From assembly GCA_020048915.1 (NCBI GenBank), contig JAIFLU010000094.1:2087-61379 (forward strand): DNA of 59,293 nucleotides, written 5' to 3'. Both the position numbers and the translations under genes were made by a program. Numbering within the stretch: the stretch's first letter is position 1; each line of letters begins with the position of its first letter. Below are positions 17,129-26,673 of the stretch, piece by piece. The stretch comes from Bacteroidota bacterium (GTDB lineage: Bacteria > Bacteroidota > Bacteroidia > Bacteroidales > JAAUTT01). The notes beneath the pieces are model-generated. The model ran no database searches, was not told where the DNA came from, and saw nothing but the letters and a program-made list of their open reading frames with translations.

Positions 17129-19486
17129 ATGAAAAAAATTATCAATCTGTTAGTTTGCCTTTTTATTATAAGCCTTATTTCACCGCAGAAGATACACGCG
17201 AGTGGCGACGACGAAAACGCCCCTGTTAAATATACAATTAGTGGTTATATTAAAGATGGCGAAAATGGGGAGTCGCTTATTGGTGCTACCATATTTGTTA
17301 AGGAACTGAAAGTGGGCACTGCCGCAAATATCTATGGCTTTTATTCTATCAGCTTAGCGCCGGGGACATATACGGTGGAGTATTCCTTTTTGGGATATGG
17401 CAAACAAATTAAGAAAATTGTATTGGCCAGTAATACGGCGATCACGCTCGAACTTATGCCCGAGTCGAAAGTAATGGACGAAGTCACGGTTACTGCCGAT
17501 CGGCCCGATATGAACGTGCGCAAAACTGAAATGAGCACAGCCAAAATGGAAATGAAAACGATTAAAAAAATCCCGGCTTTCATGGGCGAGGTCGATTTAA
17601 TCAAAGCCATTCAGCTCCTTCCCGGAGTGCAGTCGGCAAGCGAAGGAACCTCTGCCTTTAATGTACGCGGTGGCAGTTCCGACCAAAACCTTATTTTGCT
17701 CGATGAATCTACCGTTTACAATGCTTCCCACCTGATGGGCTTCTTTTCGGTATTTAATAACGATGCCATAAAGGATATTAAGCTTTACAAAGGCGATATC
17801 CCGGCCAGCAATGGCGGCCGATTGTCGTCGTTACTGGATGTTCGGATGAAGGACGGGAACTCCAAAAAATTCAGCGGTTCCGGAGGAATTGGAACGGTAG
17901 CCAGCCGGTTAACACTTGAAGGGCCAATTATTAAAGACCGCACTTCGTTCGTTGTTTCGGGCCGCCGTACTTATGCCGATATGTTCCTGCCTTTGGCAAG
18001 CGAAGAGGCATTGCGCGATAACAAGCTCTATTTTTACGATTTGAATATGAAAGTTAATCATCGTATTAATGAGAATAACCGAATTTTTATCTCCGGTTTT
18101 TTAGGCCGAGATATCTTCAAAAACGATTTTGCTGGTATGGAATTTGGCAACCAAACATTCACAGCCCGCTGGAATCACCTTTTCTCACAAAAGCTTTTCA
18201 GCAACATCACCGCTGTTGCCAGTCGTTATAACTATGCATTAACCATGCAAAATAACGAGACGTCCAGCGTTACCTGGAAATATAATATGGGCGATATTGG
18301 TCTAAAAGGCGATTTTACCTATTTTATAATTCCGCAGCTTACTACCAAGTTTGGATTTGAAACAGTAAAACACACCCTTCATCCAGGAGAAATAGTTTCG
18401 GATATCAAGAATTTCATAACTTTTAAGGTCCCCGATAATTATTCACTTGAGAGCGCGGTTTATATTACGAATGAACATGATGTTACTCCAAAATTATCGT
18501 TCAAATACGGGTTGCGGTATTCCTGGTTTAATAATATTGGCGAGGGAACGGTTTACAATATCAACAGCGAATTTGAAACAACCGATTCGGTGGTTTATGC
18601 AAAGGGCAAATTCTACAACCGATATGGTGGTTTTGAGCCCCGCTTGGGCATGAAATACGAATTTAACAACAACACTTCGGTAAAGGCTAGTTACTCCCGC
18701 ACCATACAATATATGCAAATGGCTTCGAATGGCACTGCCGGAACCCCTATGGATTTATGGTTTACTGCCAGCCCAAATGTGAAGCCCCAAATTGCTAACC
18801 AATATGCTGTTGGTATTTTCCGCGATTTTGCCAATCATAAATTACAAACATCGGTAGAAGTTTATTACAAAGAGATGGACAATGTGATTGATTTTAAAGA
18901 TCATGCCAATTTATATCTAAACCGCAAACTGGAAGCGGAGCTTCGTTTTGGAACAGGGCGTGCTTATGGAACCGAGGTATTGGTTCAGTTTCCCGAAGGA
19001 AAGCTAAACGGTTGGGTAAGTTATACCTATTCGCGCACCGAACGTAAAATTGCTGCTATCAACAATGGTAAAAGATATCTGGCACCATACGATAAGCCGC
19101 ATAATGTAAATATTGTATTGAGTTACGATTTGAGCAAACGGCTTTCTATTGGGAGTGTTTGGGTTTATTCCACAGGTGCTGCGGCTACATTCCCTTCTGG
19201 GCGTATGGTTTATGGCAATGTGGTATTACCGGTATATACCGAACGGAATACCTTTCGAATTGCAAACTATCACCGTCTGGACCTTTCCGTTACGCTTAAA
19301 GGAAAAGAAAAGCCAGGTAAGTTATGGCAGGGAGAATGGAATTTTTCGCTGTATAACGCGTATTCCCGAAAAAATACCTGGGTAGTAAAATTTGTTCAGG
19401 ATTCGGATAATCCTGAGAAGACCATTGCGCAAAAAGTTTACCTTTTCCCAATGATCCCCTCAATTACCTATAATTTTAAATTTTAA
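17129..19486 (+). CDS. TonB-dependent receptor with CarboxypepD_reg-like N-domain
   Basis: A 785-residue outer-membrane receptor. I place the start at 17129 because MKKIINLLVCLFIISLISPQ is a clear signal peptide; the longer frame would put 15 residues ahead of it. A CarboxypepD_reg-like domain (~35-120; YTISGYIKDGENGESLIGAT) is followed by a plug domain with FNVRGGSSDQNLILLDE and a C-terminal 22-strand barrel ending in FKF. It is smaller than SusC proteins and pairs with a DUF4249 lipoprotein 10 bases downstream, a recurrent non-SusD pairing in this phylum. Substrate unknown. Confidence 0.88.
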   Translation: MKKIINLLVCLFIISLISPQKIHASGDDENAPVKYTISGYIKDGENGESLIGATIFVKELKVGTAANIYGFYSISLAPGTYTVEYSFLGYGKQIKKIVLASNTAITLELMPESKVMDEVTVTADRPDMNVRKTEMSTAKMEMKTIKKIPAFMGEVDLIKAIQLLPGVQSASEGTSAFNVRGGSSDQNLILLDESTVYNASHLMGFFSVFNNDAIKDIKLYKGDIPASNGGRLSSLLDVRMKDGNSKKFSGSGGIGTVASRLTLEGPIIKDRTSFVVSGRRTYADMFLPLASEEALRDNKLYFYDLNMKVNHRINENNRIFISGFLGRDIFKNDFAGMEFGNQTFTARWNHLFSQKLFSNITAVASRYNYALTMQNNETSSVTWKYNMGDIGLKGDFTYFIIPQLTTKFGFETVKHTLHPGEIVSDIKNFITFKVPDNYSLESAVYITNEHDVTPKLSFKYGLRYSWFNNIGEGTVYNINSEFETTDSVVYAKGKFYNRYGGFEPRLGMKYEFNNNTSVKASYSRTIQYMQMASNGTAGTPMDLWFTASPNVKPQIANQYAVGIFRDFANHKLQTSVEVYYKEMDNVIDFKDHANLYLNRKLEAELRFGTGRAYGTEVLVQFPEGKLNGWVSYTYSRTERKIAAINNGKRYLAPYDKPHNVNIVLSYDLSKRLSIGSVWVYSTGAAATFPSGRMVYGNVVLPVYTERNTFRIANYHRLDLSVTLKGKEKPGKLWQGEWNFSLYNAYSRKNTWVVKFVQDSDNPEKTIAQKVYLFPMIPSITYNFKF

Positions 19487-19496
19487 AAATAGCCCA

Positions 19497-20387
19497 ATGA
19501 AAAAGTATTCTTTTCTACTATACAGTGCATCCTTTATATTATTAACATATAGCTGTACCGAAGACATTACCGATGAGTTAGCTTCGAGTATGGATAAGGG
19601 GTATCCCCGGTTGGTAGTCGATGGATCTATTACAAGCGATACAACTGCCCACTTGGTAAGGTTGGCACGTACTACTGATTATTTTTCAAATAAACCCCTC
19701 GAACCCATTACAAATGCAAAGGTTACGATTTCGAATGGAGTAGTTGTTTATTCCCTTGCCGAAAATCCTGATAAACCGGGAGATTACTACACAAATCCCG
19801 ATGTTTATGGTATTCCCGGGAATACGTATACCCTTTCGGTTAGTAACGTAGATGTTGATAAAAATGGAGAGTTCGAAACCTATACAGCTTCCAGTGTAAT
19901 GAACAAAATGGCGCCTGTAGATTCGATAAGTGTTGTAAATGTACACAAGTATTTTATGGATTTATACGAAATTCGCTTTAATGCCGACGAACCTGGCGAT
20001 ACGAAGGATTTTTATATTTTCAGGGTAAAAAAGAACGGAGTTTTACTTACGGACACCATTACCGAGATGCAATTTACCGACGACCAGTTTTTTAATGGTA
20101 TTTATGTTGAAAACCAACCTGTTTACAATCTTTTTCCTGACAAAACCGATGAGCATTTGAAAATAAACGATACCATTATGCTCGAAACATGTGCTGTTCC
20201 TAAAGAATATTATGATTTTTTAATAGATATCATGCTGGAATCGCGTGGTTCAGATCCTTTCGGCGGACAACCAGCCAATGTTCGGACCAATGTTGAAGAT
20301 AAATCAAAAGCTACCGGATATTTTTTAGCTTACGATATTAAGCGGAATATGACGATTGTCAGCGATACTATTAAATCAAAAAAATAG
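19497..20387 (+). CDS. DUF4249-type outer-membrane lipoprotein
   Basis: A 296-residue lipoprotein: lipobox LTYSC (Cys20), then a mature region with LVVDGSITSDTTAHLVRLARTTDYF and GIPGNTYTLSV, patterns of DUF4249. Such proteins follow TonB-dependent receptors and are thought to be surface partners of them. It starts 10 bases after the receptor stop, so the two form an operon. The rest of the protein (beta-rich) shows no further recognisable motif. Ligand unknown. Confidence 0.8.
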   Translation: MKKYSFLLYSASFILLTYSCTEDITDELASSMDKGYPRLVVDGSITSDTTAHLVRLARTTDYFSNKPLEPITNAKVTISNGVVVYSLAENPDKPGDYYTNPDVYGIPGNTYTLSVSNVDVDKNGEFETYTASSVMNKMAPVDSISVVNVHKYFMDLYEIRFNADEPGDTKDFYIFRVKKNGVLLTDTITEMQFTDDQFFNGIYVENQPVYNLFPDKTDEHLKINDTIMLETCAVPKEYYDFLIDIMLESRGSDPFGGQPANVRTNVEDKSKATGYFLAYDIKRNMTIVSDTIKSKK

Positions 20388-20405
20388 TTTATTGAATTCC
20401 TTTGT

Positions 20406-20460
20406 GCTTTCAGATACCCGTTATTTTACTTATAAGGTAAATGAACGAATATCTGAAAGC
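20406..20460. repeat. 11-bp inverted repeat downstream of the DUF4249 gene
   Basis: GCTTTCAGATA (20406-20416) and TATCTGAAAGC (20450-20460) are perfect complements around a 33-nt loop. No T tract follows, so it is not a typical terminator; it may stabilise the 3' end of the transcript. Apart from it, 20388-20600 shows nothing else. Confidence 0.55.
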
Positions 20461-20607
20461 AGATGGTTTCTCAATCAGTGAATCATTCCTTCAGAAAACA
20501 TGTTGTTCAGCATTTTTAAATAATTGTTGCCGAATAACATACAGTAAATGTTCCCAAAATTCCCCAAAAATAATAAGTAATAAATTTTTTATTTAGAATC
20601 GTTTCAA

Positions 20608-20615
20608 TATATTTG
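20608..20615 (+). promoter_or_regulatory. leu operon promoter (-7 box)
   Basis: TATATTTG, an exact TAnnTTTG match. The predicted start of transcription (~20622) leaves about 15 nt before the leader ATG. No good -33 TTTG is present; a T-rich stretch (20585-20590) is in its place. Confidence 0.65.
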
Positions 20616-20636
20616 CCTTCACATTGAAAAAAGCAA

Positions 20637-20696
20637 ATGAAAAACACGTCTATCATCCTCGGTATTATTATTCTTAGCCTCATTATTAGGTGCTAA
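20637..20696 (+). CDS. leuL: leu operon leader peptide (Ile/Leu-rich)
   Basis: A 19-residue [22 protein letters not shown] then TAA. Seven Ile and three Leu codons in 12 consecutive positions, no Val, in a peptide otherwise too short for a protein. It lies between the operon promoter and an attenuator hairpin, and its stop codon is 2 nt before the antiterminator strand. In the classical mechanism, stalling at Ile or Leu codons when the charged tRNAs are scarce leaves that strand free, while a ribosome that reaches the stop covers it. Translation is inferred, not shown. Confidence 0.82.
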   Translation: MKNTSIILGIIILSLIIRC

Positions 20697-20698
20697 AC

Positions 20699-20744
20699 GA
20701 GAATGGTATGTAGTGCAACTACGAAATATTTACAAGCCATTCTC
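20699..20744 (+). promoter_or_regulatory. Antiterminator pairing of the leu attenuator
   Basis: GAGAATGG (20699-20706) is the exact reverse complement of CCATTCTC (20737-20744), the 5' arm of the terminator. A small hairpin GTAGT-GCA-ACTAC (20710-20722) sits in the loop. Formation of this structure excludes the terminator. Confidence 0.82.
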
Positions 20745-20763
20745 AACAAAGAATGGCTTTTTT
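20734..20763 (+). terminator. Attenuator terminator upstream of leuA
   Basis: A 10-bp perfect stem AAGCCATTCT (20734-20743) / AGAATGGCTT (20750-20759), loop CAACAA, six T residues (20758-20763). It lies upstream of the leuA start at 20800, so it can only function as an attenuator. Confidence 0.88.
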
Positions 20764-20799
20764 AGTTTAATAAAGGTTAAAGTAAAATTTAAGATTCCT

Positions 20800-22296
20800 A
20801 TGGAAGAAAAACTGCACATTTTTGACACTACTCTTAGGGATGGCGAGCAAGTTCCAGGCTGCCAGTTAAACACAGTTGAAAAAATTGAAGTGGCACGCGC
20901 CCTCGAAGAACTAGGAGTAGATATTATCGAAGCTGGATTTCCAATTTCCAGTCCCGGTGATTTTAATTCTATTGTTGAAATCTCGAAAGCGGTTCAACGA
21001 CCCGTAATATGCGCACTTACCCGAGCGGTTCAAAAAGATATTGATGTTGCTGCTGAATCGCTCCAATATGCAAAACATAAACGTATCCATACCGGTATCG
21101 GAACATCAATTTACCACATCCAATCCAAACTAAAATCGAACCCCGAAGAAATCATCCAAAGGGCTATTGAAGCAGTTAAGTATGCTAAAAAATATGTGGA
21201 GGATGTAGAGTTTTATGCCGAAGATGCCGGTCGTACCGAAAACGAGTACCTTGCCCGTGTAATCGAAGCCGTAATTGGCGCTGGCGCAACAGTCGTAAAT
21301 ATTCCCGATACAACAGGCTATTGTATTCCATCCGAATATGGTGCTAAGATAAAATACCTAGTGGATAATGTAAAAAACATTCACAAAGCAATTATTTCTA
21401 CGCACTGCCATAACGATTTGGGTATGGCAACTGCAAATTCCATCACTGGAATTTTAAATGGTGCCCGCCAGGTGGAAGTAACCATGAACGGTATTGGCGA
21501 ACGTGCCGGAAATACCTCCCTCGAAGAAGTGGTTATGACGATAAAATCGCGCAAAGATATTCCCTTGGTTACCGGAATAAATACGAAGCAAATATTCAAA
21601 ACCAGTCGTCTTGTTTCTACCTTAATGCGGATGCCAATTCAGCCAAACAAGGCTATTGTTGGCCGGAATGCTTTTGCCCATTCATCGGGAATACATCAGG
21701 ACGGAGTTTTGAAGAATCGTGAGAATTATGAAATTATTGATCCAAACGATGTAGGGATCAACGAATCATCTATTGTACTTTCTGCTCGAAGTGGTCGGGC
21801 AGCATTGAACCATCACCTTCAGCGTTTGGGCTTTACGCTTACTCAGGAAGAGCTGGACGATGCCTATCAGAAATTCCTGAAACTTGCCGATCGTAAAAAA
21901 GACATTAACGATGACGATTTATATGTAATTGTAGGTGTTGGCAAAGCGGAACAGTCGCGCACCATCAAGCTCAAATACCTGAATGTTGTGTGCGGAAAAT
22001 CGGCAATACCAATGGCTACCATTCAGCTGATTATCGAAGGCGAAGTTTGTGCAGCCACATCTTCTGGCTCCGGCCCAATCGACGCAGCTTTCAATGCGGT
22101 TCGCCAGTTGGTACATAAAAAGGTTAACCTCGAAGAGTTTCTTGTTCAGGCTGTTACCCGTGGTAGCGACGATGTTGGTAAAGTGCATGTTCAGGTCGAA
22201 AACAAAGGAAATATATTCTATGGTTTCTCAGCCAATACTGATATTGTTACAGCCTCGGTGGAAGCCTTTCTGGATGCAATTTCCAGGATTCATTAG
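20800..22296 (+). CDS. leuA: 2-isopropylmalate synthase
   Basis: A 498-residue enzyme for the first committed step of leucine synthesis (acetyl-CoA plus 2-oxoisovalerate). The ATG at 20800 ([20 protein letters not shown]) is chosen because the upstream in-frame codons run through the attenuator. Catalytic-barrel motifs: [10 protein letters not shown], the metal ligands in [15 protein letters not shown], and the [14 protein letters not shown] loop. The C-terminal regulatory domain (~385-498, with [14 protein letters not shown]) allows leucine feedback inhibition. First structural gene of the operon. Confidence 0.94.
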   Translation: MEEKLHIFDTTLRDGEQVPGCQLNTVEKIEVARALEELGVDIIEAGFPISSPGDFNSIVEISKAVQRPVICALTRAVQKDIDVAAESLQYAKHKRIHTGIGTSIYHIQSKLKSNPEEIIQRAIEAVKYAKKYVEDVEFYAEDAGRTENEYLARVIEAVIGAGATVVNIPDTTGYCIPSEYGAKIKYLVDNVKNIHKAIISTHCHNDLGMATANSITGILNGARQVEVTMNGIGERAGNTSLEEVVMTIKSRKDIPLVTGINTKQIFKTSRLVSTLMRMPIQPNKAIVGRNAFAHSSGIHQDGVLKNRENYEIIDPNDVGINESSIVLSARSGRAALNHHLQRLGFTLTQEELDDAYQKFLKLADRKKDINDDDLYVIVGVGKAEQSRTIKLKYLNVVCGKSAIPMATIQLIIEGEVCAATSSGSGPIDAAFNAVRQLVHKKVNLEEFLVQAVTRGSDDVGKVHVQVENKGNIFYGFSANTDIVTASVEAFLDAISRIH

Positions 22297-22312
22297 AAAG
22301 TTATAAGTATTG

Positions 22313-22337
22313 AGTAGTAAGTCAAAAGTAGTAAGTC
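22313..22337. repeat. Direct repeat in leuA-leuC spacer
   Basis: AGTAGTAAGTC occurs at 22313-22323 and again at 22327-22337 (14-bp period). Low-complexity spacer sequence; no gene. Confidence 0.6.
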
Positions 22338-22370
22338 GTAAGACAATATATAATTTGAATAGTAATTAAA

Positions 22371-23771
22371 ATGAGCAAGAAAACCTTATTTGATAAAGTG
22401 TGGGACAGCCATGTTGTTTCGCAGATAGAAGGAGGCCCGAGTGTGGTTTATATCGATCGCCATTTGGTTCACGAGGTAACCAGTCCACAAGCATTCGCAG
22501 GACTTGATAAGCGGGGGATTAAAGTAGCCCGTCCCAAACAGACGTTTGCTACCCCCGATCATAACGTTCCTACAATCGATCAACACCTCACCATTCGCGA
22601 TGTACTTTCGCGTTCGCAGGTTGAAACCCTTACAAAAAATTGTGAAAACCACGGCGTAACATTGTTTGGGTTAAATCATCCATGGCAGGGTGTAGTGCAT
22701 GTGGTTGGTCCGGAGTTGGGAATTACACTTCCTGGTTCTACAATGGTTTGCGGCGATAGCCACACTTCCACCCATGGGGCTTTTGGAGCCGTTGCATTTG
22801 GAATAGGCACCAGCGAAGTAGAAATGGTACTTGCTACACAGTGTATTATGCAACCCAAGCCAAAGAAAATGCTTATTGAAGTGAATGGTAAGCTTGGCAA
22901 AGGAGTAACTGCAAAAGATATTATTCTGTATATCATTTCGAAAATCTCTGCATCGGGAGGTACGGGTTATTTTATTGAGTTTGCCGGTTCTGCTATTACA
23001 AGCTTGAGCATGGAAGGCCGCATGACCCTTTGCAATATGAGTATAGAAATGGGAGCCCGGGGAGGTATGATTGCCCCCGACGAAACAACTTTCAATTATG
23101 TTAAAGGGCGCGAATTTGCTCCTAAAGGAACCGACTGGGACAAGGCGGTAGTTTACTGGAAAACCCTTAAGACCGATGACGGTGCTGAGTTCGATAGTGT
23201 AATCCGGTATGACGGTGGCGATATAGAGCCCATGATTACGTATGGAACCAATCCGGGTATGGGATGTAAAATTTCTGACACGCTCCCCGATGGAAGTGAG
23301 TTTGCCGATAATAACAAAACTACATTCCTGAAAGCTTTGAAATACATGGATATTGAACCTGGGTCGAAAATGCTGGGGCGCAAAATCGACTATGTATTCC
23401 TTGGAAGTTGTACCAATGGTCGTATCGAAGATTTCAGAACCTTTGCAAGCTTTGTGAAAGGTAAGAAGAAAGATAAAGATACAATTGTTTGGTTAGTTCC
23501 TGGGTCAAAACAGGTTGAAAAACAGTGTATTGAAGAAGGTATTGACAAAATATTGAATGAAGCAGGTTTTGAACTACGTCAGCCAGGGTGCTCGGCATGT
23601 TTGGCAATGAACGACGATAAAGTTCCTGAAGGCAAATATGCCGTTGCTACTTCGAACAGGAATTTTGAAGGCCGCCAGGGACCTGGCTCTCGTACTTTTT
23701 TAGCGAGTCCGTTAACAGCTGCTGCTGCTGCTTTAACAGGAGTAATTACCGATCCGAGAGAATTAATGTAA
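22371..23771 (+). CDS. leuC: 3-isopropylmalate dehydratase large subunit
   Basis: A 466-residue aconitase-family protein. It shows the substrate motif [28 protein letters not shown] (~130), and the three Fe-S cysteines: one in FLGSCTNGR (~342) and two in [11 protein letters not shown] (~405). It isomerises 2- to 3-isopropylmalate with LeuD. In organisms using the citramalate route the same LeuCD complex also isomerises citramalate. The gene lies 74 bases after leuA in the same operon. Full length. Confidence 0.96.
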   Translation: MSKKTLFDKVWDSHVVSQIEGGPSVVYIDRHLVHEVTSPQAFAGLDKRGIKVARPKQTFATPDHNVPTIDQHLTIRDVLSRSQVETLTKNCENHGVTLFGLNHPWQGVVHVVGPELGITLPGSTMVCGDSHTSTHGAFGAVAFGIGTSEVEMVLATQCIMQPKPKKMLIEVNGKLGKGVTAKDIILYIISKISASGGTGYFIEFAGSAITSLSMEGRMTLCNMSIEMGARGGMIAPDETTFNYVKGREFAPKGTDWDKAVVYWKTLKTDDGAEFDSVIRYDGGDIEPMITYGTNPGMGCKISDTLPDGSEFADNNKTTFLKALKYMDIEPGSKMLGRKIDYVFLGSCTNGRIEDFRTFASFVKGKKKDKDTIVWLVPGSKQVEKQCIEEGIDKILNEAGFELRQPGCSACLAMNDDKVPEGKYAVATSNRNFEGRQGPGSRTFLASPLTAAAAALTGVITDPRELM

Positions 23772-23821
23772 TTGTCGGTCGCCGATTTTTGATTGAAGGA
23801 ACTACTCCTTTCTATTTAAAT

Positions 23822-23873
23822 CGCAATCGCAATCTCAATTATAAATCATCAATTATCAATTATCAATTTTATT
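23822..23873. repeat. Short iterated A/T repeats in the leuC-leuD spacer
   Basis: Sequence near 23820-23870 has iterated units (CGCAAT twice; ATCAATT three times) just before leuD. Similar short units occur in the leuD-synthase spacer. No coding potential. Confidence 0.45.
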
Positions 23874-24467
23874 ATGGCAATAGATAAATTTATAACCCTT
23901 GAGTCGCCAGCAATACCGCTGCCAATCGAGAATGTAGATACCGATCAGATAATACCTGCACGCTTTTTAAAAGCAACCACCCGCGATGGTTTTGGCGAAA
24001 ATCTTTTCCGCGACTGGCGGTACGACAAGAATAACAATAAAATTTCGAATTTCGTATTGAATAATTCTACCTATACCGGTAAAATATTGGTTGGAGGAAG
24101 AAACTTTGGAAGTGGCTCCAGTAGGGAACATGCTGCCTGGGCAATTTACGATTATGGGTTCAAGGTAGTGGTATCGAGCTTTTTCGCCGATATTTTTAAG
24201 AACAATTCGCTTAATAATGGATTGCTTCCGGTTCAGGTTTCGGAAGGATTTCTTTCTAAAATTTACAGCGCTATTGAAGCTAATCCGGCAACCAAGCTCA
24301 AAATTGATTTGGAGAACCAAACAATCACATTGCTTTCTTCGGGCGAATCAGAGAAATTTGATATCAACCCATACAAAAGAACTTGTCTAATGAATGGTTA
24401 CGACGATATCGATTACTTGTTAAACATGAAAGATAAGATTGAGGCATTTGAGAAAAGCAAAGCCTAA
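23874..24467 (+). CDS. leuD: 3-isopropylmalate dehydratase small subunit
   Basis: A 197-residue swivel-domain subunit. The motifs [15 protein letters not shown] (~20) and [17 protein letters not shown] (~74) are those of bacterial LeuD. It completes the dehydratase with LeuC. Length and motifs are normal. It follows leuC by 102 bases and precedes the second synthase by 38. Confidence 0.96.
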   Translation: MAIDKFITLESPAIPLPIENVDTDQIIPARFLKATTRDGFGENLFRDWRYDKNNNKISNFVLNNSTYTGKILVGGRNFGSGSSREHAAWAIYDYGFKVVVSSFFADIFKNNSLNNGLLPVQVSEGFLSKIYSAIEANPATKLKIDLENQTITLLSSGESEKFDINPYKRTCLMNGYDDIDYLLNMKDKIEAFEKSKA

Positions 24468-24505
24468 AATCGTCAATCGATAATTGTCAATTTAAAATAC
24501 TGAAA

Positions 24506-26023
24506 ATGAAAGTCGAAATAATGGATACCACCCTGCGCGATGGGGAACAAACATCCGGGGTTTCGTTTACGGCGAGCGAGAAGTTGAGTGCGGCAAAAAT
24601 TCTGTTAGAAGAAATTAAAGTCGACCGCATTGAAGTAGCTTCGGCCAAAGTGTCGGAGGGAGAATTTAAGTCCGTAAAACGAATTACCGAATGGGCCACT
24701 GCACATGGGTACATCGATAAAGTTGAAGTACTTGGTTTTATCGACGGAACCGAATCGATCGACTGGATTGTTAATTCCGGAGCCAAAGTGGTAAACATGC
24801 TTTGTAAGGGATCGTTAAAGCATTTGAAAGGGCAGTTAAAGAAAACTCCGGATGAGCATATTGCCGATATTAGCAACGTTTTAAAGTATGCGCATAAAAA
24901 TGGGCTGAAGGCAAACATATACATGGAAGATTGGAGCAATGGGATGCGAAATTCGCGCGACTATGTTTTCTATTTATTGGATGCCCTTGTGAAGGAAGAT
25001 TTTATGAGGATTATGATTCCCGATACCCTTGGAATTATGAATCCGGAAGAATCGTTTGAGTTTACCAAAATGATGGTGGACCGTGCACCCCATATCCATT
25101 TCGATTATCATGCCCATAACGACTACGACCTTGCCACCGCAAATGTTTTAGCTGCGGTAAGGGCGGGGGCTAAAGGCGTTCATACCACTGTAAATGGGTT
25201 AGGGGAACGCGCTGGGAATGCTCCATTATCCAGTGTAATTGCTGTTTTGCACGATCATGCCAACATCAAACTAAATATTAACGAAGAGAAAATCAATCTT
25301 GTCAGCCGCATGATTGAATCCTTTTCAGGTATTCGGATCCCTTCAAATAAGCCTATTGTTGGTGAACATGTATTTACGCAAACTTGCGGGGTACATGCTG
25401 ATGGCGATAGTAAGGAAAAGCTTTATTTTAATGAGCTGCTACCTGAGCGTTTTGGTCGTGTTCGAAAATATGCCCTGGGTAAAACTGCCGGGAAATCAAA
25501 TATCCTGCAAAACCTGAAGGAATTGGGCATTGAACTCGATCCTGAAACGATGAAACAGGTTACCAAACGGGTAATTGAATTGGGCGACCGAAAGGAAAAT
25601 GTCACCACCGACGACCTTCCTTTTATCATCTCCGATATTCTTAACAGCGAGCTCATTGAGCAAAAGATTAAAGTAAAAAACTTTTCATTATCTCTGACAG
25701 AAGGGTTAAAACCGGTGGCCTCCATCAGCATCGAAATTAATAAGAAGGTCTACCAGGAAACGGCCACAGGAGATGGTCAGTACGACGCTTTTATGAAGGC
25801 TTTGCAGATGATCTTTAAATCGCTGAAAAAGAAACTGCCGAAACTTACCGATTATGTGGTGACCATTCCCCCGGGCGGCAAAACCGATGCCTTGGTTGAA
25901 ACAGTTATTACCTGGGAAAACAGTCGCGAATTTAAAACCCGTGGACTTGATTCGGACCAGACCATTGCCGCTATCAAAGCAACAGTCAAGATGTTGAATA
26001 TTATAGAGAATGAGAAAGCTTAG
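24506..26023 (+). CDS. Second LeuA-family synthase, possibly (R)-citramalate synthase
   Basis: A 505-residue DRE-TIM metallolyase-fold synthase with [16 protein letters not shown] (residues 5-20), ligands in DYHAHNDYDLATAN (~203), NGLGERAGNAPL and a C-terminal regulatory domain (~390-500; GDGQYDAFMKAL). It differs clearly from the LeuA upstream (for example EQTSGVSF against EQVPGCQL). A second synthase with LeuCDB in one operon fits the citramalate route from pyruvate and acetyl-CoA to 2-oxobutyrate, and so to isoleucine. A second isopropylmalate synthase or homocitrate-type enzyme cannot be excluded by reading alone. Confidence 0.75.
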   Translation: MKVEIMDTTLRDGEQTSGVSFTASEKLSAAKILLEEIKVDRIEVASAKVSEGEFKSVKRITEWATAHGYIDKVEVLGFIDGTESIDWIVNSGAKVVNMLCKGSLKHLKGQLKKTPDEHIADISNVLKYAHKNGLKANIYMEDWSNGMRNSRDYVFYLLDALVKEDFMRIMIPDTLGIMNPEESFEFTKMMVDRAPHIHFDYHAHNDYDLATANVLAAVRAGAKGVHTTVNGLGERAGNAPLSSVIAVLHDHANIKLNINEEKINLVSRMIESFSGIRIPSNKPIVGEHVFTQTCGVHADGDSKEKLYFNELLPERFGRVRKYALGKTAGKSNILQNLKELGIELDPETMKQVTKRVIELGDRKENVTTDDLPFIISDILNSELIEQKIKVKNFSLSLTEGLKPVASISIEINKKVYQETATGDGQYDAFMKALQMIFKSLKKKLPKLTDYVVTIPPGGKTDALVETVITWENSREFKTRGLDSDQTIAAIKATVKMLNIIENEKA

Positions 26024-26034
26024 CAAATTCTTTT

Positions 26035-26042
26035 TACCTTTG
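26035..26042 (+). promoter_or_regulatory. Internal promoter (-7 box) ahead of mntA
   Basis: TACCTTTG is an exact TAnnTTTG match, 15 nt before the ATG at 26058. It would give the toxin-antitoxin genes and leuB an attenuator-independent start; no clear -33 TTTG. Confidence 0.5.
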
Positions 26043-26057
26043 AGATATTTTTAAAAA

Positions 26058-26348
26058 ATGATGTCTCTGGAACAAATACTTAGCACATTGCATAGTAAGC
26101 AAAACTATTTTGCTCAAAAATATAGGGTAAAGAGTTTTGCTGTATTTGGTTCTTATGCAAGAGGTGAAGCAACCGATTCCAGTGACATTGATATTATGGT
26201 TGAATTTACGAAAGCTCCCGGAATAGAATTTATTGATCTTGCAGGTGAATTGGAAAAGCTACTCAATCACAAGGTCGATCTTGTTTCAAGAAATGGAATA
26301 AAGGACAGTTATTTTGGTTTTATTACTAATGACTTGAAATATGCCTAA
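26058..26348 (+). CDS. mntA: MntA-like nucleotidyltransferase antitoxin
   Basis: A 96-residue minimal nucleotidyltransferase. FAVFGSYARGEATDSSDIDIMVEF has the GSxxRG and DxD motifs of the family. Paired with a HEPN protein, whose gene it overlaps by 8 bases, this is the MntA/HepT toxin-antitoxin layout, where MntA AMPylates a tyrosine of HepT to neutralise it. Start is ATG 26058 or the adjacent 26061. It is inserted between the second synthase and leuB. Confidence 0.88.
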   Translation: MMSLEQILSTLHSKQNYFAQKYRVKSFAVFGSYARGEATDSSDIDIMVEFTKAPGIEFIDLAGELEKLLNHKVDLVSRNGIKDSYFGFITNDLKYA

Positions 26349-26673
26349 ACGAAATGACGGACTTCTTTTAGCAGACATTATTGATTCATGCAATAAGATA
26401 GCAAGATATACAAAAGGATTATCTTTTGAAGAATTTAAAAATAACAGTCTAATTGTTGATGCTGTAATACGGAACTTCGAAGTGATTGGCGAAGCCGCAA
26501 ATCAATTAACAGAAACATTTAAAACTCGAAATTCCAGTATCGAATGGCATCGTTTTACAGGGATGAGAAATAGAATCATTCATGGTTATTTTGGGGTTGA
26601 TCTTGAGATAGTCTGGAATACCATCAATAATGATCTAATAAATCTTAAGCAGGAAATTGAAAAACTTGTGTGA
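26341..26673 (+). CDS. hepT: HepT-like HEPN ribonuclease toxin
   Basis: A 110-residue all-helical HEPN (DUF86) protein. The catalytic Rx4H motif with adjacent tyrosine is RNRIIHGYFG (~77-86), the RX4-6HXY form with the tyrosine that MntA modifies. It overlaps the nucleotidyltransferase gene by 8 bases and ends 35 bases before leuB. All key residues are intact, so an active toxin is expected. Confidence 0.88.
   Translation: MPKRNDGLLLADIIDSCNKIARYTKGLSFEEFKNNSLIVDAVIRNFEVIGEAANQLTETFKTRNSSIEWHRFTGMRNRIIHGYFGVDLEIVWNTINNDLINLKQEIEKLV

Noticed and set aside
20713..20799. Upstream in-frame extension of leuA (29 residues)
   Set aside because: It runs through the attenuator terminator and has no similarity to LeuA N-termini; the ATG at 20800 fits the family.
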